Notes under the pieces: generated by a model
Seen by the model: only the letters and a program-made list of their open reading frames with translations
The model's database searches: none
Told to the model about the DNA's origin: nothing
Position numbers and translations under genes: made by a program
NCBI RefSeq assembly: GCF_036884275.1
Contig: NZ_CP145607.1
Span: 917,001-981,000 of the forward strand
Source: Sphingomonas kaistensis
GTDB lineage: Bacteria; Pseudomonadota; Alphaproteobacteria; Sphingomonadales; Sphingomonadaceae
Direction: 5' to 3'
DNA length: 64,000 nt
In this document: positions 54,045-64,000 of the stretch, piece after piece
Layout: the number at the start of each line of letters is the position of its first letter
Position numbering within the stretch: position 1 is the stretch's first letter

Positions 54045-54545
54045 ATGCGTCGCCTTGTTCCCCTTGCGATGGTGATGGCCTTGGGCGGCGTCAGCCTTGC
54101 CGGCTGCGCCACCACGCCCGGCACGGCCATGGCATCGAGCGCCGCCTCGGCGTTCGTCGCGACCGCGGCGTCGAGCGATCTGTTCGAGATCGAGAGCAGC
54201 CGGCTGGCGCTGCAGCGCAGCCAGTCGCCGATGCTGCGGATGCATGCCGAGATGATGATCCGCGATCACACAAATCTCGGCGCGCAGCTAAGTGCGGCGG
54301 CGGCCGGCGTGGGGATTGGGGTGCCGACGCAGATGCTGCCGATGCATGCGGCGATGCTGGACGAGCTGGCGAGATCGCCGAACTTCGATGCCACGTATCG
54401 CAGCCAGCAGGTCACCAGCCACCGCCAGGCGCTGACGCTGATGGATCGCTATGCGCGGCGCGGTGACGTGCCGCAGTTGCGCGGGGTGGCGGCTGCCGCG
54501 GTGCCGGTGATCCGCGGGCACCTCGATCACAGCCTGCGGATCTGA
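54045..54545 (+). CDS. DUF4142 lipoprotein
   Basis: 166 aa. The lipoprotein signal LAMVMALGGVSLAGC places the lipid on Cys at about residue 21. The body is a helical bundle with SDLFEIESSRLALQRSQSPMLRMHAEMMIRDHTNLGAQL, typical of DUF4142 (ferritin-like fold, periplasmic, function unknown). GGAG lies upstream of ATG 54045. A longer in-frame ATG exists at 53973 but would hide the signal. Confidence 0.85.
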   Translation: MRRLVPLAMVMALGGVSLAGCATTPGTAMASSAASAFVATAASSDLFEIESSRLALQRSQSPMLRMHAEMMIRDHTNLGAQLSAAAAGVGIGVPTQMLPMHAAMLDELARSPNFDATYRSQQVTSHRQALTLMDRYARRGDVPQLRGVAAAAVPVIRGHLDHSLRI

Positions 54546-54549
54546 AGGG

Positions 54550-55104
54550 TCAGGCGCCCGCTTGCCAGGCGCGGATCGACGGATCGGGGCTGAGCAGCAT
54601 CCAAACGTTCAGCGTCAGATTGTCGCGGATGATGGCGAGCGGGATCAGCTCCAGCACCAGCACGATCATCACGCTGGCCCATACCGGGAGCCGGCCGGCG
54701 AGGAAGAAGCCGACGATCATCATCGCGATGTCGCTGACCGAATTCAGCACGCTGTCGCCGCGATAGCCGAGCGCGATGGTCGCCTCGCGGTAGCGGTTGA
54801 TGATGACGGGCGAGTTTTCGACGATTTCCCACGCGGCTTCGACCAGGGTCGCGGCGAGCAGCCTGTCTCCCGGTTTGCGGCGTTTCGCGACGAGATGCAG
54901 CAGGCCGTAGAACAGGAAGCCGTGGACGACGTGGCTGGCGCTGTACCAGTCGAGCAGCATCTGGCTCTGCTTGGCGCCGACAGGGCCCCACAGTTCGATA
55001 AGGCCACCCTTGTAGGTGAGCGGACGGCCCATCAGCCACAGGATCGCCGCGGCGGCGAGGACGACGAGGAGGGTGGCGACCCACGGCCGGGCGGTTTTGC
55101 TCAT
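54550..55104 (-). CDS. DUF2585 (UPF0314) membrane protein
   Basis: 184 aa, four to five membrane segments. LWLMGRPLTYKGGLIELWGP, SQMLLDWYSASHVVHGFLFYGLLHLV, EAAWEIVENSPVIINRYREATIALGYRGDSVLNSVSD and FFLAGRLPVW are the family pattern. Conserved charged residues in the membrane (WEIVEN, NRYR) hint at an enzyme or transporter, but none is established. ATG 55104 overlaps the exporter stop (ATGA). Confidence 0.9.
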   Translation of the reverse strand: MSKTARPWVATLLVVLAAAAILWLMGRPLTYKGGLIELWGPVGAKQSQMLLDWYSASHVVHGFLFYGLLHLVAKRRKPGDRLLAATLVEAAWEIVENSPVIINRYREATIALGYRGDSVLNSVSDIAMMIVGFFLAGRLPVWASVMIVLVLELIPLAIIRDNLTLNVWMLLSPDPSIRAWQAGA

Positions 55105-56000
55105 GCGCATTCCACCGTGAGGTGCGCGATACGCTTGTCGTCGCCGAGGCGGCGGCGGATTTCGCTGGCGGGCGCGCCGGTCGCCGAGACGATGGCGGCA
55201 TAGCGGCCGGGCCCGACCGCCCACAGGTGCCAGTCGTGGACGGTGACGTCGCCGCTGCCTTCGATCCGGGCTTTGAGTTCGTCGCACAAGCGGCGGTCGG
55301 GCACCTGGTCGGTGAGGATGCGCGACGACTGGCCGAGCAGCTGCACGCTCCACCGCATGATCAGCGCCGCGCCGAGGATACCGACTGCGGCATCGAGCCA
55401 GGACAGGCCGAATTGCCAGGCCAGCGCCAGCGCGACGATGGCAGTGAGGCTGGTCACCGCATCGGCAAGGACGTGGAGGTAGGCCGAGCGCAGGTTGAGA
55501 TCGACGCCGTGGTCATGATCGCTCTCATGGTCATGTTCGCCATGGGAATGTCCGTGCCCGGCATGGCCGTGTCCGAGGATGACCGCGCAGATGAGATTGA
55601 TGACGAGCCCGATGCAGGCGACCAGCAGCGCCTCGCGATATTCGACGGTGACGGGGTCCAGCAGCCGGGCGACACTTTCGTAGAGAATGCCCGCGGCGAC
55701 TGCGAACAGGATCAGGGCCGAGGCGAAGGCGGCCAGAGTCCCGACCTTGCCGGTACCCCAGCTGAAGCGCGGATCGGTCGAGCGTTTGCGCGCATAGGAA
55801 TAAGCGAACAGCGAGAGGATCAGCGACAGGCTGTCGGTGGCCATGTGCCAGCCGTCGGCGACCAGCGCCATCGATCCGGTGATCGTGCCGAAGCTGATTT
55901 CCGCGACCGTGGTGATCGCGGTAAGCACCACTACCCAGCGGGTACGCCGGGCGTTGGAATCGTGGGCGTCGCCGAGGAAATCGTGGGCGTGGGTAGCCAT
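55101..56000 (-). CDS. Cation diffusion facilitator (DmeF-like)
   Basis: 299-aa CDF exporter with six membrane helices. Metal sites: ALVADGWHMATDSLSL (helix 2 His/Asp) and LHVLADAVTSLTA (helix 5), with a His-rich loop GHGHAGHGHSHGEHDHESDHDH between helices 4 and 5 and a C-terminal cytosolic domain (VTVHDWHLWAVGPGRYAAIV). HDFLG near the start and the loop are like DmeF, which exports Co2+/Ni2+; zinc is an alternative. Coupled to DUF2585 by ATGA. Confidence 0.9.
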   Translation of the reverse strand: MATHAHDFLGDAHDSNARRTRWVVVLTAITTVAEISFGTITGSMALVADGWHMATDSLSLILSLFAYSYARKRSTDPRFSWGTGKVGTLAAFASALILFAVAAGILYESVARLLDPVTVEYREALLVACIGLVINLICAVILGHGHAGHGHSHGEHDHESDHDHGVDLNLRSAYLHVLADAVTSLTAIVALALAWQFGLSWLDAAVGILGAALIMRWSVQLLGQSSRILTDQVPDRRLCDELKARIEGSGDVTVHDWHLWAVGPGRYAAIVSATGAPASEIRRRLGDDKRIAHLTVECA

Positions 56001-56066
56001 CGCCTTTCTGGCTAGGGCAGCGCCCGACTCTTGCCAAGGAGGAGATGTCGGTCCCAAGAAGCATCC

Positions 56067-57038
56067 ATGCTGCGCGCTTATGGTCCCGATTGCGACGGTT
56101 CGGTCATTGCGGCCGAGGGCAGCATTCCTGCCTCCGCGACCTGGATCGACCTCGAAGAACCGACCCGCGCCGAGGAGCAGCAGGTCGAGCGCTCGCTGGG
56201 CTTCGCCGTTCCGACCCGCGACGACATGGTCGAGATCGAGCCGTCCAGCCGCCTGTACGAGCGCGACGGGGCACTGGTGATGACGGTGAGCGTGCTGTTC
56301 GGGGTGCAGGAAGGAAATCCGCAAAGCGAACCGATCAGTTTCCTGTTGAAGCAGGGCAAGCTGGTGACCGTGCGCTACGTGACGCCCAAGCCCTGGCTGG
56401 CCTTCAGCCGCGAGGCGCGGAGCGAAATCGCGCTGGTGAAGGACGCGACCACCGCGATGACCCGGTTGCTCGATGCGATCGTCGACCGGCTTGCCGACGA
56501 GCTCGAAGCCGCGGCCACCGAGATCGAGAATCTTTCCTCCGACACCTTTCGGGGCAACGATTACGAGCGGATCTCGACCAAGCAGCTCGAAGCTGTGCTG
56601 CGGCGGATCGGTTATGTGCAGACACTGATCGCCAAGATCCGCATCACCGCGGTCAGCACCGCGCGGGCGCTGAGTTTCCTCGCGGCGTCCGACCGGCTTC
56701 ATGCCGAAGGCTGCGAGCGGACTCGTGATCTCATTTCCAGCCTCAGCACCGATGTGGCGGCGCTGATCGATCATAGTGCGTTTCTGTCGGGCCAGCTGAC
56801 CTTTCTGCTCGACGCCAGCCTCGGGCTCATCAGCATCGAGCAGAATGCGGCGATGAAATTGTTCAGCTGGATGGCGGTGGTGTTCCTGCCGCCGACCCTG
56901 ATCGCGGGCATTTTTGGAATGAATTTCAAATATATGCCCGAACTCGAGCAGCCCTGGGGTTATCCGGCGAGCCTGGCGCTGATGCTGGTCAGCGCGGTCG
57001 TGCCGCTGTGGATCCTGAAGCGGAAGGGCTGGATCTAG
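56067..57038 (+). CDS. corA: CorA-family magnesium/cobalt channel
   Basis: 323 aa. A long cytosolic funnel domain (1-260, ATWIDLEEPTRAEEQQVE, LDAIVDRLADELEAAATEIENLS) is followed by two membrane helices with the ion-selectivity GIFGMNFKYMPELEQPWGY (GMN). Ends LKRKGWI, the basic sphincter tail. ATG 56067 starts a CorA-like MLRAYGPD. Divergent from the CDF exporter with about 65 bp between, so a shared metal-controlled promoter region is possible. Confidence 0.95.
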   Translation: MLRAYGPDCDGSVIAAEGSIPASATWIDLEEPTRAEEQQVERSLGFAVPTRDDMVEIEPSSRLYERDGALVMTVSVLFGVQEGNPQSEPISFLLKQGKLVTVRYVTPKPWLAFSREARSEIALVKDATTAMTRLLDAIVDRLADELEAAATEIENLSSDTFRGNDYERISTKQLEAVLRRIGYVQTLIAKIRITAVSTARALSFLAASDRLHAEGCERTRDLISSLSTDVAALIDHSAFLSGQLTFLLDASLGLISIEQNAAMKLFSWMAVVFLPPTLIAGIFGMNFKYMPELEQPWGYPASLALMLVSAVVPLWILKRKGWI

Positions 57039-57232
57039 GCCTGGAGCAGAAAGGTCGAGCCGGCCGACATCGCGGCGGGCTCTGCACTGGCCGGCTTGCC
57101 GGCCGTAGCGAGGCGGCGGGCGAGGGCGACACGGGCAAGGCTGAGATCGCCAAGCGGGCGGCCCGAGCGACCGGCTTCGGCCCGCTCGAAAGCGGCGAGA
57201 CGGCGGTCGAAATCCGGGCTGGTAAAGGGCAT
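57035..57232 (-). CDS. Hypothetical small protein, 65 aa
   Basis: 65-residue ORF from ATG 57232 with GGGGA six bases upstream. Product: [20 protein letters not shown] then a basic amphipathic middle ([15 protein letters not shown]) and STFLLQA end. No known family. It overlaps the corA stop by CTAG, the arrangement seen at other real convergent pairs here, which supports it; codon bias alone does not prove it. Confidence 0.45.
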   Translation of the reverse strand: MPFTSPDFDRRLAAFERAEAGRSGRPLGDLSLARVALARRLATAGKPASAEPAAMSAGSTFLLQA

Positions 57233-57446
57233 GGCTTTTCCCCGCGAGGCGCGCGGCAAAAACCACCGGCGACCGCGCATCAACCGCCGGCGGAGCCCGT
57301 GGTTCCCGTCCAAGATGATTCTTTTTGGGCGATTTGAAGCGTGGTGCAGCAGGCGCAGCGGTGAGCGCGGCCAGCCCCTTTGCCGGTGCGGGCAAGGCTT
57401 GCTAAGGGCCACGGCAATCCTTTTTTCCGCTACAGAAGAGAACGCC

Positions 57447-60124
<2,678 letters not shown>

Positions 60125-60125
<1 letters not shown>

Positions 60126-60385
60126 TGGAGCGCCTGTTCGTGGATATCGCAGGGTGGGCCGCCGCCCTGCTGATCCTTGGCGCCTATGCGCTGCTGACGG
60201 CGGACAAGGTCGATGCGAAATCGCCGCTGTATCAGGCGATGAACGTGCTGGGCGCGATCGGCTTTATCATCAACTCGGGCTACTTTAAGGCGTGGCCGTC
60301 GGCGGTGCTGAACGTGATCTGGGCCGGGATCGGGATCGTCGCGCTGATCCGCATCGCGACGAACCGGAAGAAGGCGGAAGCCTAG
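60125..60385 (+). CDS. CBU_0592-like small membrane protein
   Basis: 86 aa with three hydrophobic helices: ALLILGAYALLTADKV, YQAMNVLGAIGFIINSGYF and WPSAVLNVIWAGIGIVALI. The spacing of ILGAY, N-x-x-GA and LN-x-IW-x-x-I matches the CBU_0592 family of small membrane proteins, function unknown. Coupled to acnA by a 1-bp overlap; converges with ygfZ through CTAG. Confidence 0.8.
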
Positions 60386-61086
60386 GCCTCGGCCGTCGCG
60401 GCGCTGAGCCACGACGGGAGTGTCACGCCCGCCAGATCGTCGACCCGGCGATGTTCGACTGCGAGGCCGAGGTCGGGATAGTAGGCCTTAGTCCGCGGGC
60501 CGGGCTCGGTCGCGGGGACGACCACCAGCCGCCGATTGACCTTTTGCCGCCAATTCATCCGCGCGGTATTTTCCTGGCCGACGTAACAGCCCTTGGTGAA
60601 GCTGACGCCGTTGAGCTCGGCCGCATTGCATTCGAGCCAGAGCAGATCGCCTAGTTCGGCGCGGTCTTCGCACACGCCGAGGCTGAGGCGGTGACGAAGC
60701 CAGCCGGTCGCCGGTGCGTCGGCAGGCGCGATCCAGCGGCGGCCGAGATCGGGGAGGCGCGGATCGGCTACGCCGTCGTCACCCTCCGCCGACCAGTGAA
60801 CGGCGAGGGCATGCTCGAGCGCGATCTCGATCGGGCGGCGCAGGCGATACATGCGCAGCCGCTTGGCAAGCTCCTCCGCCGCGTCCGCCTCGCAGTCGAT
60901 CAGCAGGTCGTCCCCCTCAGCCCAGACCAGGAAATCGAACAGGCATTTGCCCTGCGCGGAGAGGAGGCCGGTCCAAACCGGCAACGCGCCGGTGACGTCG
61001 TTGGTGACGAGCCCCTGGAGGAAGCCGCGGACATCCTCTCCGGACAGGCGGATCACGGCGCGGTCGGCGAGGGTGGTGGCGGGCAT
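60382..61086 (-). CDS. ygfZ: Folate-binding protein YgfZ/GcvT-like
   Basis: 234 aa. RAVIRLSGEDVRGFLQGLVTNDV start and the signature LNGVSFTKGCYVGQENTARM, with the redox Cys of KGCYVGQE. YgfZ (IBA57 type) uses tetrahydrofolate in Fe-S repair/assembly of selected enzymes, aconitase among the mitochondrial clients. acnA next door is suggestive. ATG 61086. Confidence 0.93.
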   Translation of the reverse strand: MPATTLADRAVIRLSGEDVRGFLQGLVTNDVTGALPVWTGLLSAQGKCLFDFLVWAEGDDLLIDCEADAAEELAKRLRMYRLRRPIEIALEHALAVHWSAEGDDGVADPRLPDLGRRWIAPADAPATGWLRHRLSLGVCEDRAELGDLLWLECNAAELNGVSFTKGCYVGQENTARMNWRQKVNRRLVVVPATEPGPRTKAYYPDLGLAVEHRRVDDLAGVTLPSWLSAATAEA

Positions 61087-61109
61087 GGCCTTTAGCTAGG
61101 AAGCCGACC

Positions 61110-62144
61110 GTGCAAACGCAAAGCCTGACCATCCGCCGCCCCGACGACTGGCACCTCCACCTGCGCGACGGCGCGATGCTGAAGGCGGTCGCGCCCTACA
61201 GCGCGCGGCAGTTCGCGCGGGCGATCATCATGCCCAATCTCGTGCCGCCGGTGACCACGGTCGAGGCGGCGAGCGCTTACCGGAATCGCATTCGCGCTGC
61301 CGCCGGTCCCGGTTTCGAGCCGCTGATGACCTGCTATCTGACCGACAGCACCGATCCCGACGAATTGGAGCGCGGTCACCGCGACGGGGTGTGGGCCGCC
61401 GCCAAGATGTATCCCGCGGGCGCCACCACCAACAGCCACAGCGGCGTGACCGACGTTCGCCATATTCACGCCGCGCTGGAGCGGATGGAAAAGATCGGCA
61501 TGGTGCTGTGCGTCCACGGCGAGGTGACCGACCCGGCGATCGACATCTTCGACCGCGAGGCGGTGTTCCTCGAGCGCGTACTGACCCCGGTGCTGCGCGA
61601 CTTTCCGGGCCTCAAGGTGGTGCTCGAGCATATCACCACCGCCGACAGCGCCGACTTCGTCCGCGAAGCGGGGCCGAACGTTGCCGCGACGATCACGCCG
61701 CAGCACCTTCATCTCAACCGCAATGCGCTGTTCGAGGGCGGGCTGCGGCCGCATGCGTATTGCCTGCCGGTGGTGAAGCGCGAGAAGCACCGGCTCGCGG
61801 TCCGCGCGGCGGCGGTGTCGGGCAGCGCCCAATTCTTCCTCGGCACCGACAGCGCCCCGCATCTCAAGGAAGCCAAGGAATCGGGCTGCGGCTGTGCCGG
61901 CATCTGGAACGCGCCCCATGCGCTGGAAAGCTATGCCACGGTGTTCGACGAGGAAGGGGCGCTCGACCGATTCGAGGGCTTCGCGTCGGAGCATGGCCCG
62001 CGCTTCTACGGGCTGCCACTCAACGAGGGCACGGTGACTCTGGAAAGGACTGAAACGGTCGTGCCGGAGCGGATGGAAGCTGCGGGATCGTCGCTGGTGC
62101 CGTTCCACGCCGGGCAGACGCTCGGCTGGACCTTGCGGACTTAG
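61110..62144 (+). CDS. pyrC: Dihydroorotase, class II
   Basis: Zinc enzyme closing carbamoyl-aspartate to dihydroorotate, step three of pyrimidine synthesis. 344 aa. RPDDWHLHLRDGAMLKAV (His-x-His), IMPNLVPPVTTV, AAKMYPAGATTNSHSGV (carboxylated Lys), VHGEVTD, LEHITTADS, TPQHLHLNRNALF and FLGTDSAPH (Asp), all family hallmarks. GTG 61110 is the likely start. It ends in a TTAG overlap with the Crp/Fnr gene. Confidence 0.97.
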   Translation: MQTQSLTIRRPDDWHLHLRDGAMLKAVAPYSARQFARAIIMPNLVPPVTTVEAASAYRNRIRAAAGPGFEPLMTCYLTDSTDPDELERGHRDGVWAAAKMYPAGATTNSHSGVTDVRHIHAALERMEKIGMVLCVHGEVTDPAIDIFDREAVFLERVLTPVLRDFPGLKVVLEHITTADSADFVREAGPNVAATITPQHLHLNRNALFEGGLRPHAYCLPVVKREKHRLAVRAAAVSGSAQFFLGTDSAPHLKEAKESGCGCAGIWNAPHALESYATVFDEEGALDRFEGFASEHGPRFYGLPLNEGTVTLERTETVVPERMEAAGSSLVPFHAGQTLGWTLRT

Positions 62145-62914
62145 TAGCCCTCGGAAACCTTGGTCCCGCGGCCGGTCGATCCCAGCACCAGTTGGAAATG
62201 CTTTTCAACCGCCGTGTAGCAGTCGCAGCTGACCTTCTGCAGCCCGCGCCGGTCGATCACCTGGATCGCGCCGCGGCGGTAGGAGATCAGCCCCTGTTCC
62301 TGAAGCACGCGGGCGACTGCATTGACCGTGGTGCGCTGCACGCCGAGCAATCCCGCCAGGCTTTCCTGCGTCAGTTCGAGCCGGTCGCTGCCGGCTCGGT
62401 CCTGCGCGTGTAGAAGCCAGCGCGCGGCGCGGGCTTCGATCGGGTGAAAGGCGTTGCAGGCCACCGACTGCATGACCTGCGCCAGAAGGGCATCGGCGTA
62501 GCGGCAGAACAGATTGCGCAGGTGCGCACTGGTTTCCTTGGCTTTTTCCAGCACGTCCATCGGGACCAAGGCGGCCGAGCCGGGCAACTGGACGACCGCC
62601 TGGGTAAAGGCCGGCGCCTCGCCGCAACTGATGATCCCGCCCACCGCGCCTTCGCGGCCGATCGAGGCGACCTCAACCGAGCGTCCGCCGGTCAGCTCAC
62701 GCCGCATCGAGACCATCAGGCCGTCGAACGGAAACAGGCAGTGCTTGGTGACTTCGCCTTCGGCCAGAACGATCTCACCGCCGCCGAACGTCGCGATCTC
62801 CATTTCTTCGGCAAACAGGGCGCGCTCGATGGGCGAGAGGGTGGCAAGCAAGCGATTGCCGGCGAACGCGGCATCGAGGCTCGACTCTGCGAGCAGATCG
62901 CGAAGTTGATCCAT
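62141..62914 (-). CDS. Crp/Fnr-family transcriptional regulator
   Basis: 257 aa. An N-terminal cyclic-nucleotide-type beta-roll (about 30-150: FGGGEIVLAEGEVTKHCLFPFDGLMVS, VEVASIGREGAVGG) and a C-terminal winged helix (LTQESLAGLLGVQRTTVNAVARVLQEQGLI). There is no Fnr-style N-terminal four-Cys cluster and the cAMP-contact residues of Crp are not evident, so the signal is unknown. C-terminal CDCY and a charged tail are unusual. Two palindromes upstream may be autoregulatory. Confidence 0.92.
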   Translation of the reverse strand: MDQLRDLLAESSLDAAFAGNRLLATLSPIERALFAEEMEIATFGGGEIVLAEGEVTKHCLFPFDGLMVSMRRELTGGRSVEVASIGREGAVGGIISCGEAPAFTQAVVQLPGSAALVPMDVLEKAKETSAHLRNLFCRYADALLAQVMQSVACNAFHPIEARAARWLLHAQDRAGSDRLELTQESLAGLLGVQRTTVNAVARVLQEQGLISYRRGAIQVIDRRGLQKVSCDCYTAVEKHFQLVLGSTGRGTKVSEGY

Positions 62915-62995
62915 AAGCCCCGGTAACTCCCCACTCAGACCGCGGACGACCTGTCGAGGGAAAGCATTACGCTAGTGTTCCGATGGGAAGCAATA

Positions 62996-63042
62996 CCTTA
63001 AAATATAAGGACTTAGGGCTACTTTTGTGTCGGCTAACCGAC
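62996..63042. promoter_or_regulatory. Two palindromes upstream of the Crp/Fnr gene
   Basis: CCTTAAAATATAAGG (62996-63010, arms CCTTA/TAAGG) and GTCGGCTAACCGAC (63029-63042, arms GTCGG/CCGAC). Both lie in the AT-richer gap between the regulator and tRNA-Ser. They could be operators or, for the first, part of a promoter. Neither matches a Crp or Fnr consensus closely. Confidence 0.4.
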
Positions 63043-63152
63043 AGTCGGCAAGCACTTCGTTTTCCGTGGGTTAACGGCGAGATCGCGGTTTGTGCGGTGA
63101 GCGGTTGAACAGCGCACCACTGTCCGCTAAGCGCACCGCAGCCGAGGCATCC

Positions 63153-63245
63153 GGAGACGTGGGTGAGTGGCTGAAACCAGCGGTTTGCTAAACCGCCGTA
63201 GGGGGAATTCCCTTACCGAGGGTTCGAATCCCTCCGTCTCCGCCA
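63153..63245 (+). tRNA. tRNA-Ser (anticodon GCT)
   Basis: Acceptor arms GGAGACG (63153-63159) and CGTCTCC (63235-63241), discriminator G, encoded CCA to 63245. Anticodon loop TTGCTAA with GCT at 63187-63189, long variable arm and T arm GGGTTCGAATCCC. Reads AGC/AGU serine codons. Confidence 0.96.
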
Positions 63246-63291
63246 TTCCTTTGAGATTGCGAACCAGCCGCTGCGGCGGCCCGCCGGACCC

Positions 63292-64000
63292 TCAGCCCGC
63301 TGCGCGCGAGCCGATCAGGGCGCCGATGCTGGCCGCCAGTTTTTCCAGCGTGAAGGGCTTGGTGATGAGCGCCATGCCGGGATCGAGAAAGTCAGTCAGC
63401 GCGGTGGCGTGCTCGGCATAGCCGGTGATGAACAGGATCGGCAGTCCGGGGCGCAGGCGGCGGGCCTGGTCGGCGAGTTCGCGCCCGTTGATGCCGGGCA
63501 TGCCGATGTCCGAGATCATGAGATCGATCGTCTCGTCCGACTGGAGGCAGGGAAGCGCGTCGGCCGGGTCGGCGATCTCGATCGGCGTGTAGTGAAGCTC
63601 CTCCAAGGCCTCGCGGATCAGCATGCGCACGGCATCTTCGTCCTCGACCACCAGCACCCGCTCGCCCGCGCCGCGCGCGGTCTGGACGGCCGTGTCGACT
63701 TTGGCGTCGACCGCGGTGGGACTGGTCGGAAGGTACAGGCAGATGCTGGTGCCGGCGCCCGGCGCGCTGTGGATGCGGACGCTGCCGCCGCTCTGCTCGG
63801 CGAAGCCATAGACCATCGACAGGCCAAGGCCGGTCCCCTGCCCGAGCGGTTTGGTGGTGAAAAAGGGCTCGAACACCTTGTCGAGCATGTCGGGCGGCAT
63901 GCCTTCGCCGGTGTCGGCGACCTTGATCAGGACGAAGTCGCCGTGGGCCGCGCCCGCGGGAATGTCGCCGCCTTGCGCGGTCATCGCGGAGATCACCAGG
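63292..64000 (-). CDS. Hybrid histidine kinase, C-terminal part (5' end beyond window)
   Basis: The visible 236 residues hold the end of an ATPase domain ([43 protein letters not shown]) and a receiver domain (RVLVVEDEDAVRMLI, Asp in LMISDIGMPGINGREL, FITGYAEHA, TKPF). No DNA-binding output. It closely resembles the ATPase/receiver layout of the hybrid kinase at 27.3-29.6 kb. Its sensory part lies outside. Confidence 0.92.
   Translation of the reverse strand, partial: LVISAMTAQGGDIPAGAAHGDFVLIKVADTGEGMPPDMLDKVFEPFFTTKPLGQGTGLGLSMVYGFAEQSGGSVRIHSAPGAGTSICLYLPTSPTAVDAKVDTAVQTARGAGERVLVVEDEDAVRMLIREALEELHYTPIEIADPADALPCLQSDETIDLMISDIGMPGINGRELADQARRLRPGLPILFITGYAEHATALTDFLDPGMALITKPFTLEKLAASIGALIGSRAAG

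Noticed and set aside
57096..57446. N-terminal extension of aconitase
   Set aside because: The extra residues are Arg-rich and not conserved; ATG 57447 gives the normal AcnA start and length.
63153..63245. tRNA as an integration site
   Set aside because: No direct repeat of the tRNA 3' end, integrase or composition shift follows it within the window.

Overview
The window is high-GC chromosomal DNA from an alphaproteobacterium, most probably a sphingomonad (order Sphingomonadales). The evidence is the aa3 oxidase cluster with its assembly genes, two large TonB-dependent receptors, LytS/LytTR and hybrid kinases, dense gene packing with 1- or 4-bp start/stop overlaps, and dispersed REP-like palindromes of types I know from sphingomonads. 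I see no prophage, integron, insertion sequence or CRISPR array. No gene-free stretch exceeds about 250 bases.

Layout. 1-3.0 kb: acpS, pdxJ, a frameshifted serine hydrolase and pyrE, all minus. 3.1-13.3 kb: coxB-coxA, then a 2.6-kb block of unrelated small genes (DUF4126, J-domain protein, DUF2975 plus XRE regulator, cyclophilin), then ctaB, a 43-aa CoxF-like protein, ctaG, coxC, DUF983, SURF1, an M16 peptidase and a methyltransferase in an almost unbroken overlapping operon. 14.2-15.8 kb: ccmAB and a small zincin, minus. 15.9-21.5 kb: tRNA-Ser(GGA), then a BlaI repressor behind a double operator, an M56 antirepressor peptidase and a secreted protein that shares a 29-residue repeat with the M56 ectodomain, followed by a TonB-dependent receptor. 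21.5-34.6 kb: M1 peptidase lipoprotein, trimeric autotransporter with a defective-looking start, a LytS/LytTR pair, a hybrid PAS kinase, a second TonB-dependent receptor and a GGDEF-EAL protein. 34.6-44.8 kb: panE, then a tryptophan leader peptide and attenuator ahead of trpD, fused trpCF, trpB, trpA, an SDR, a short class II DAHP synthase, aroA, a short aroC and a DUF2059 gene. 44.8-50 kb: aromatic amino-acid catabolism (paaD, pcaF, hpd, phhB, DOPA dioxygenase, phhA); phhA is preceded by a 19-codon leader with three consecutive Tyr codons and a terminator. 50-64 kb: housekeeping and envelope genes (serS, DUF808, crcB, PagL-like, DUF4142, DUF2585, CDF exporter, CorA, acnA, ygfZ, pyrC), a Crp/Fnr regulator, tRNA-Ser(GCT) and the 3' part of a second hybrid kinase.

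Most interesting points: (1) a tyrosine-codon leader/attenuator before phenylalanine 4-hydroxylase, which would sense the enzyme's own product; (2) a Trp attenuator heading what looks like a nine-gene supra-operon joining trp genes to the first and last shikimate steps, in which DAHP synthase and chorismate synthase both lack internal loops; (3) a BlaI-M56 module in which sensor ectodomain and secreted partner share the same 29-aa repeat; (4) disrupted 5' ends in a beta-lactamase-family gene and in a trimeric autotransporter; (5) 8 of 13 convergent gene pairs share a 4-bp stop/stop overlap.
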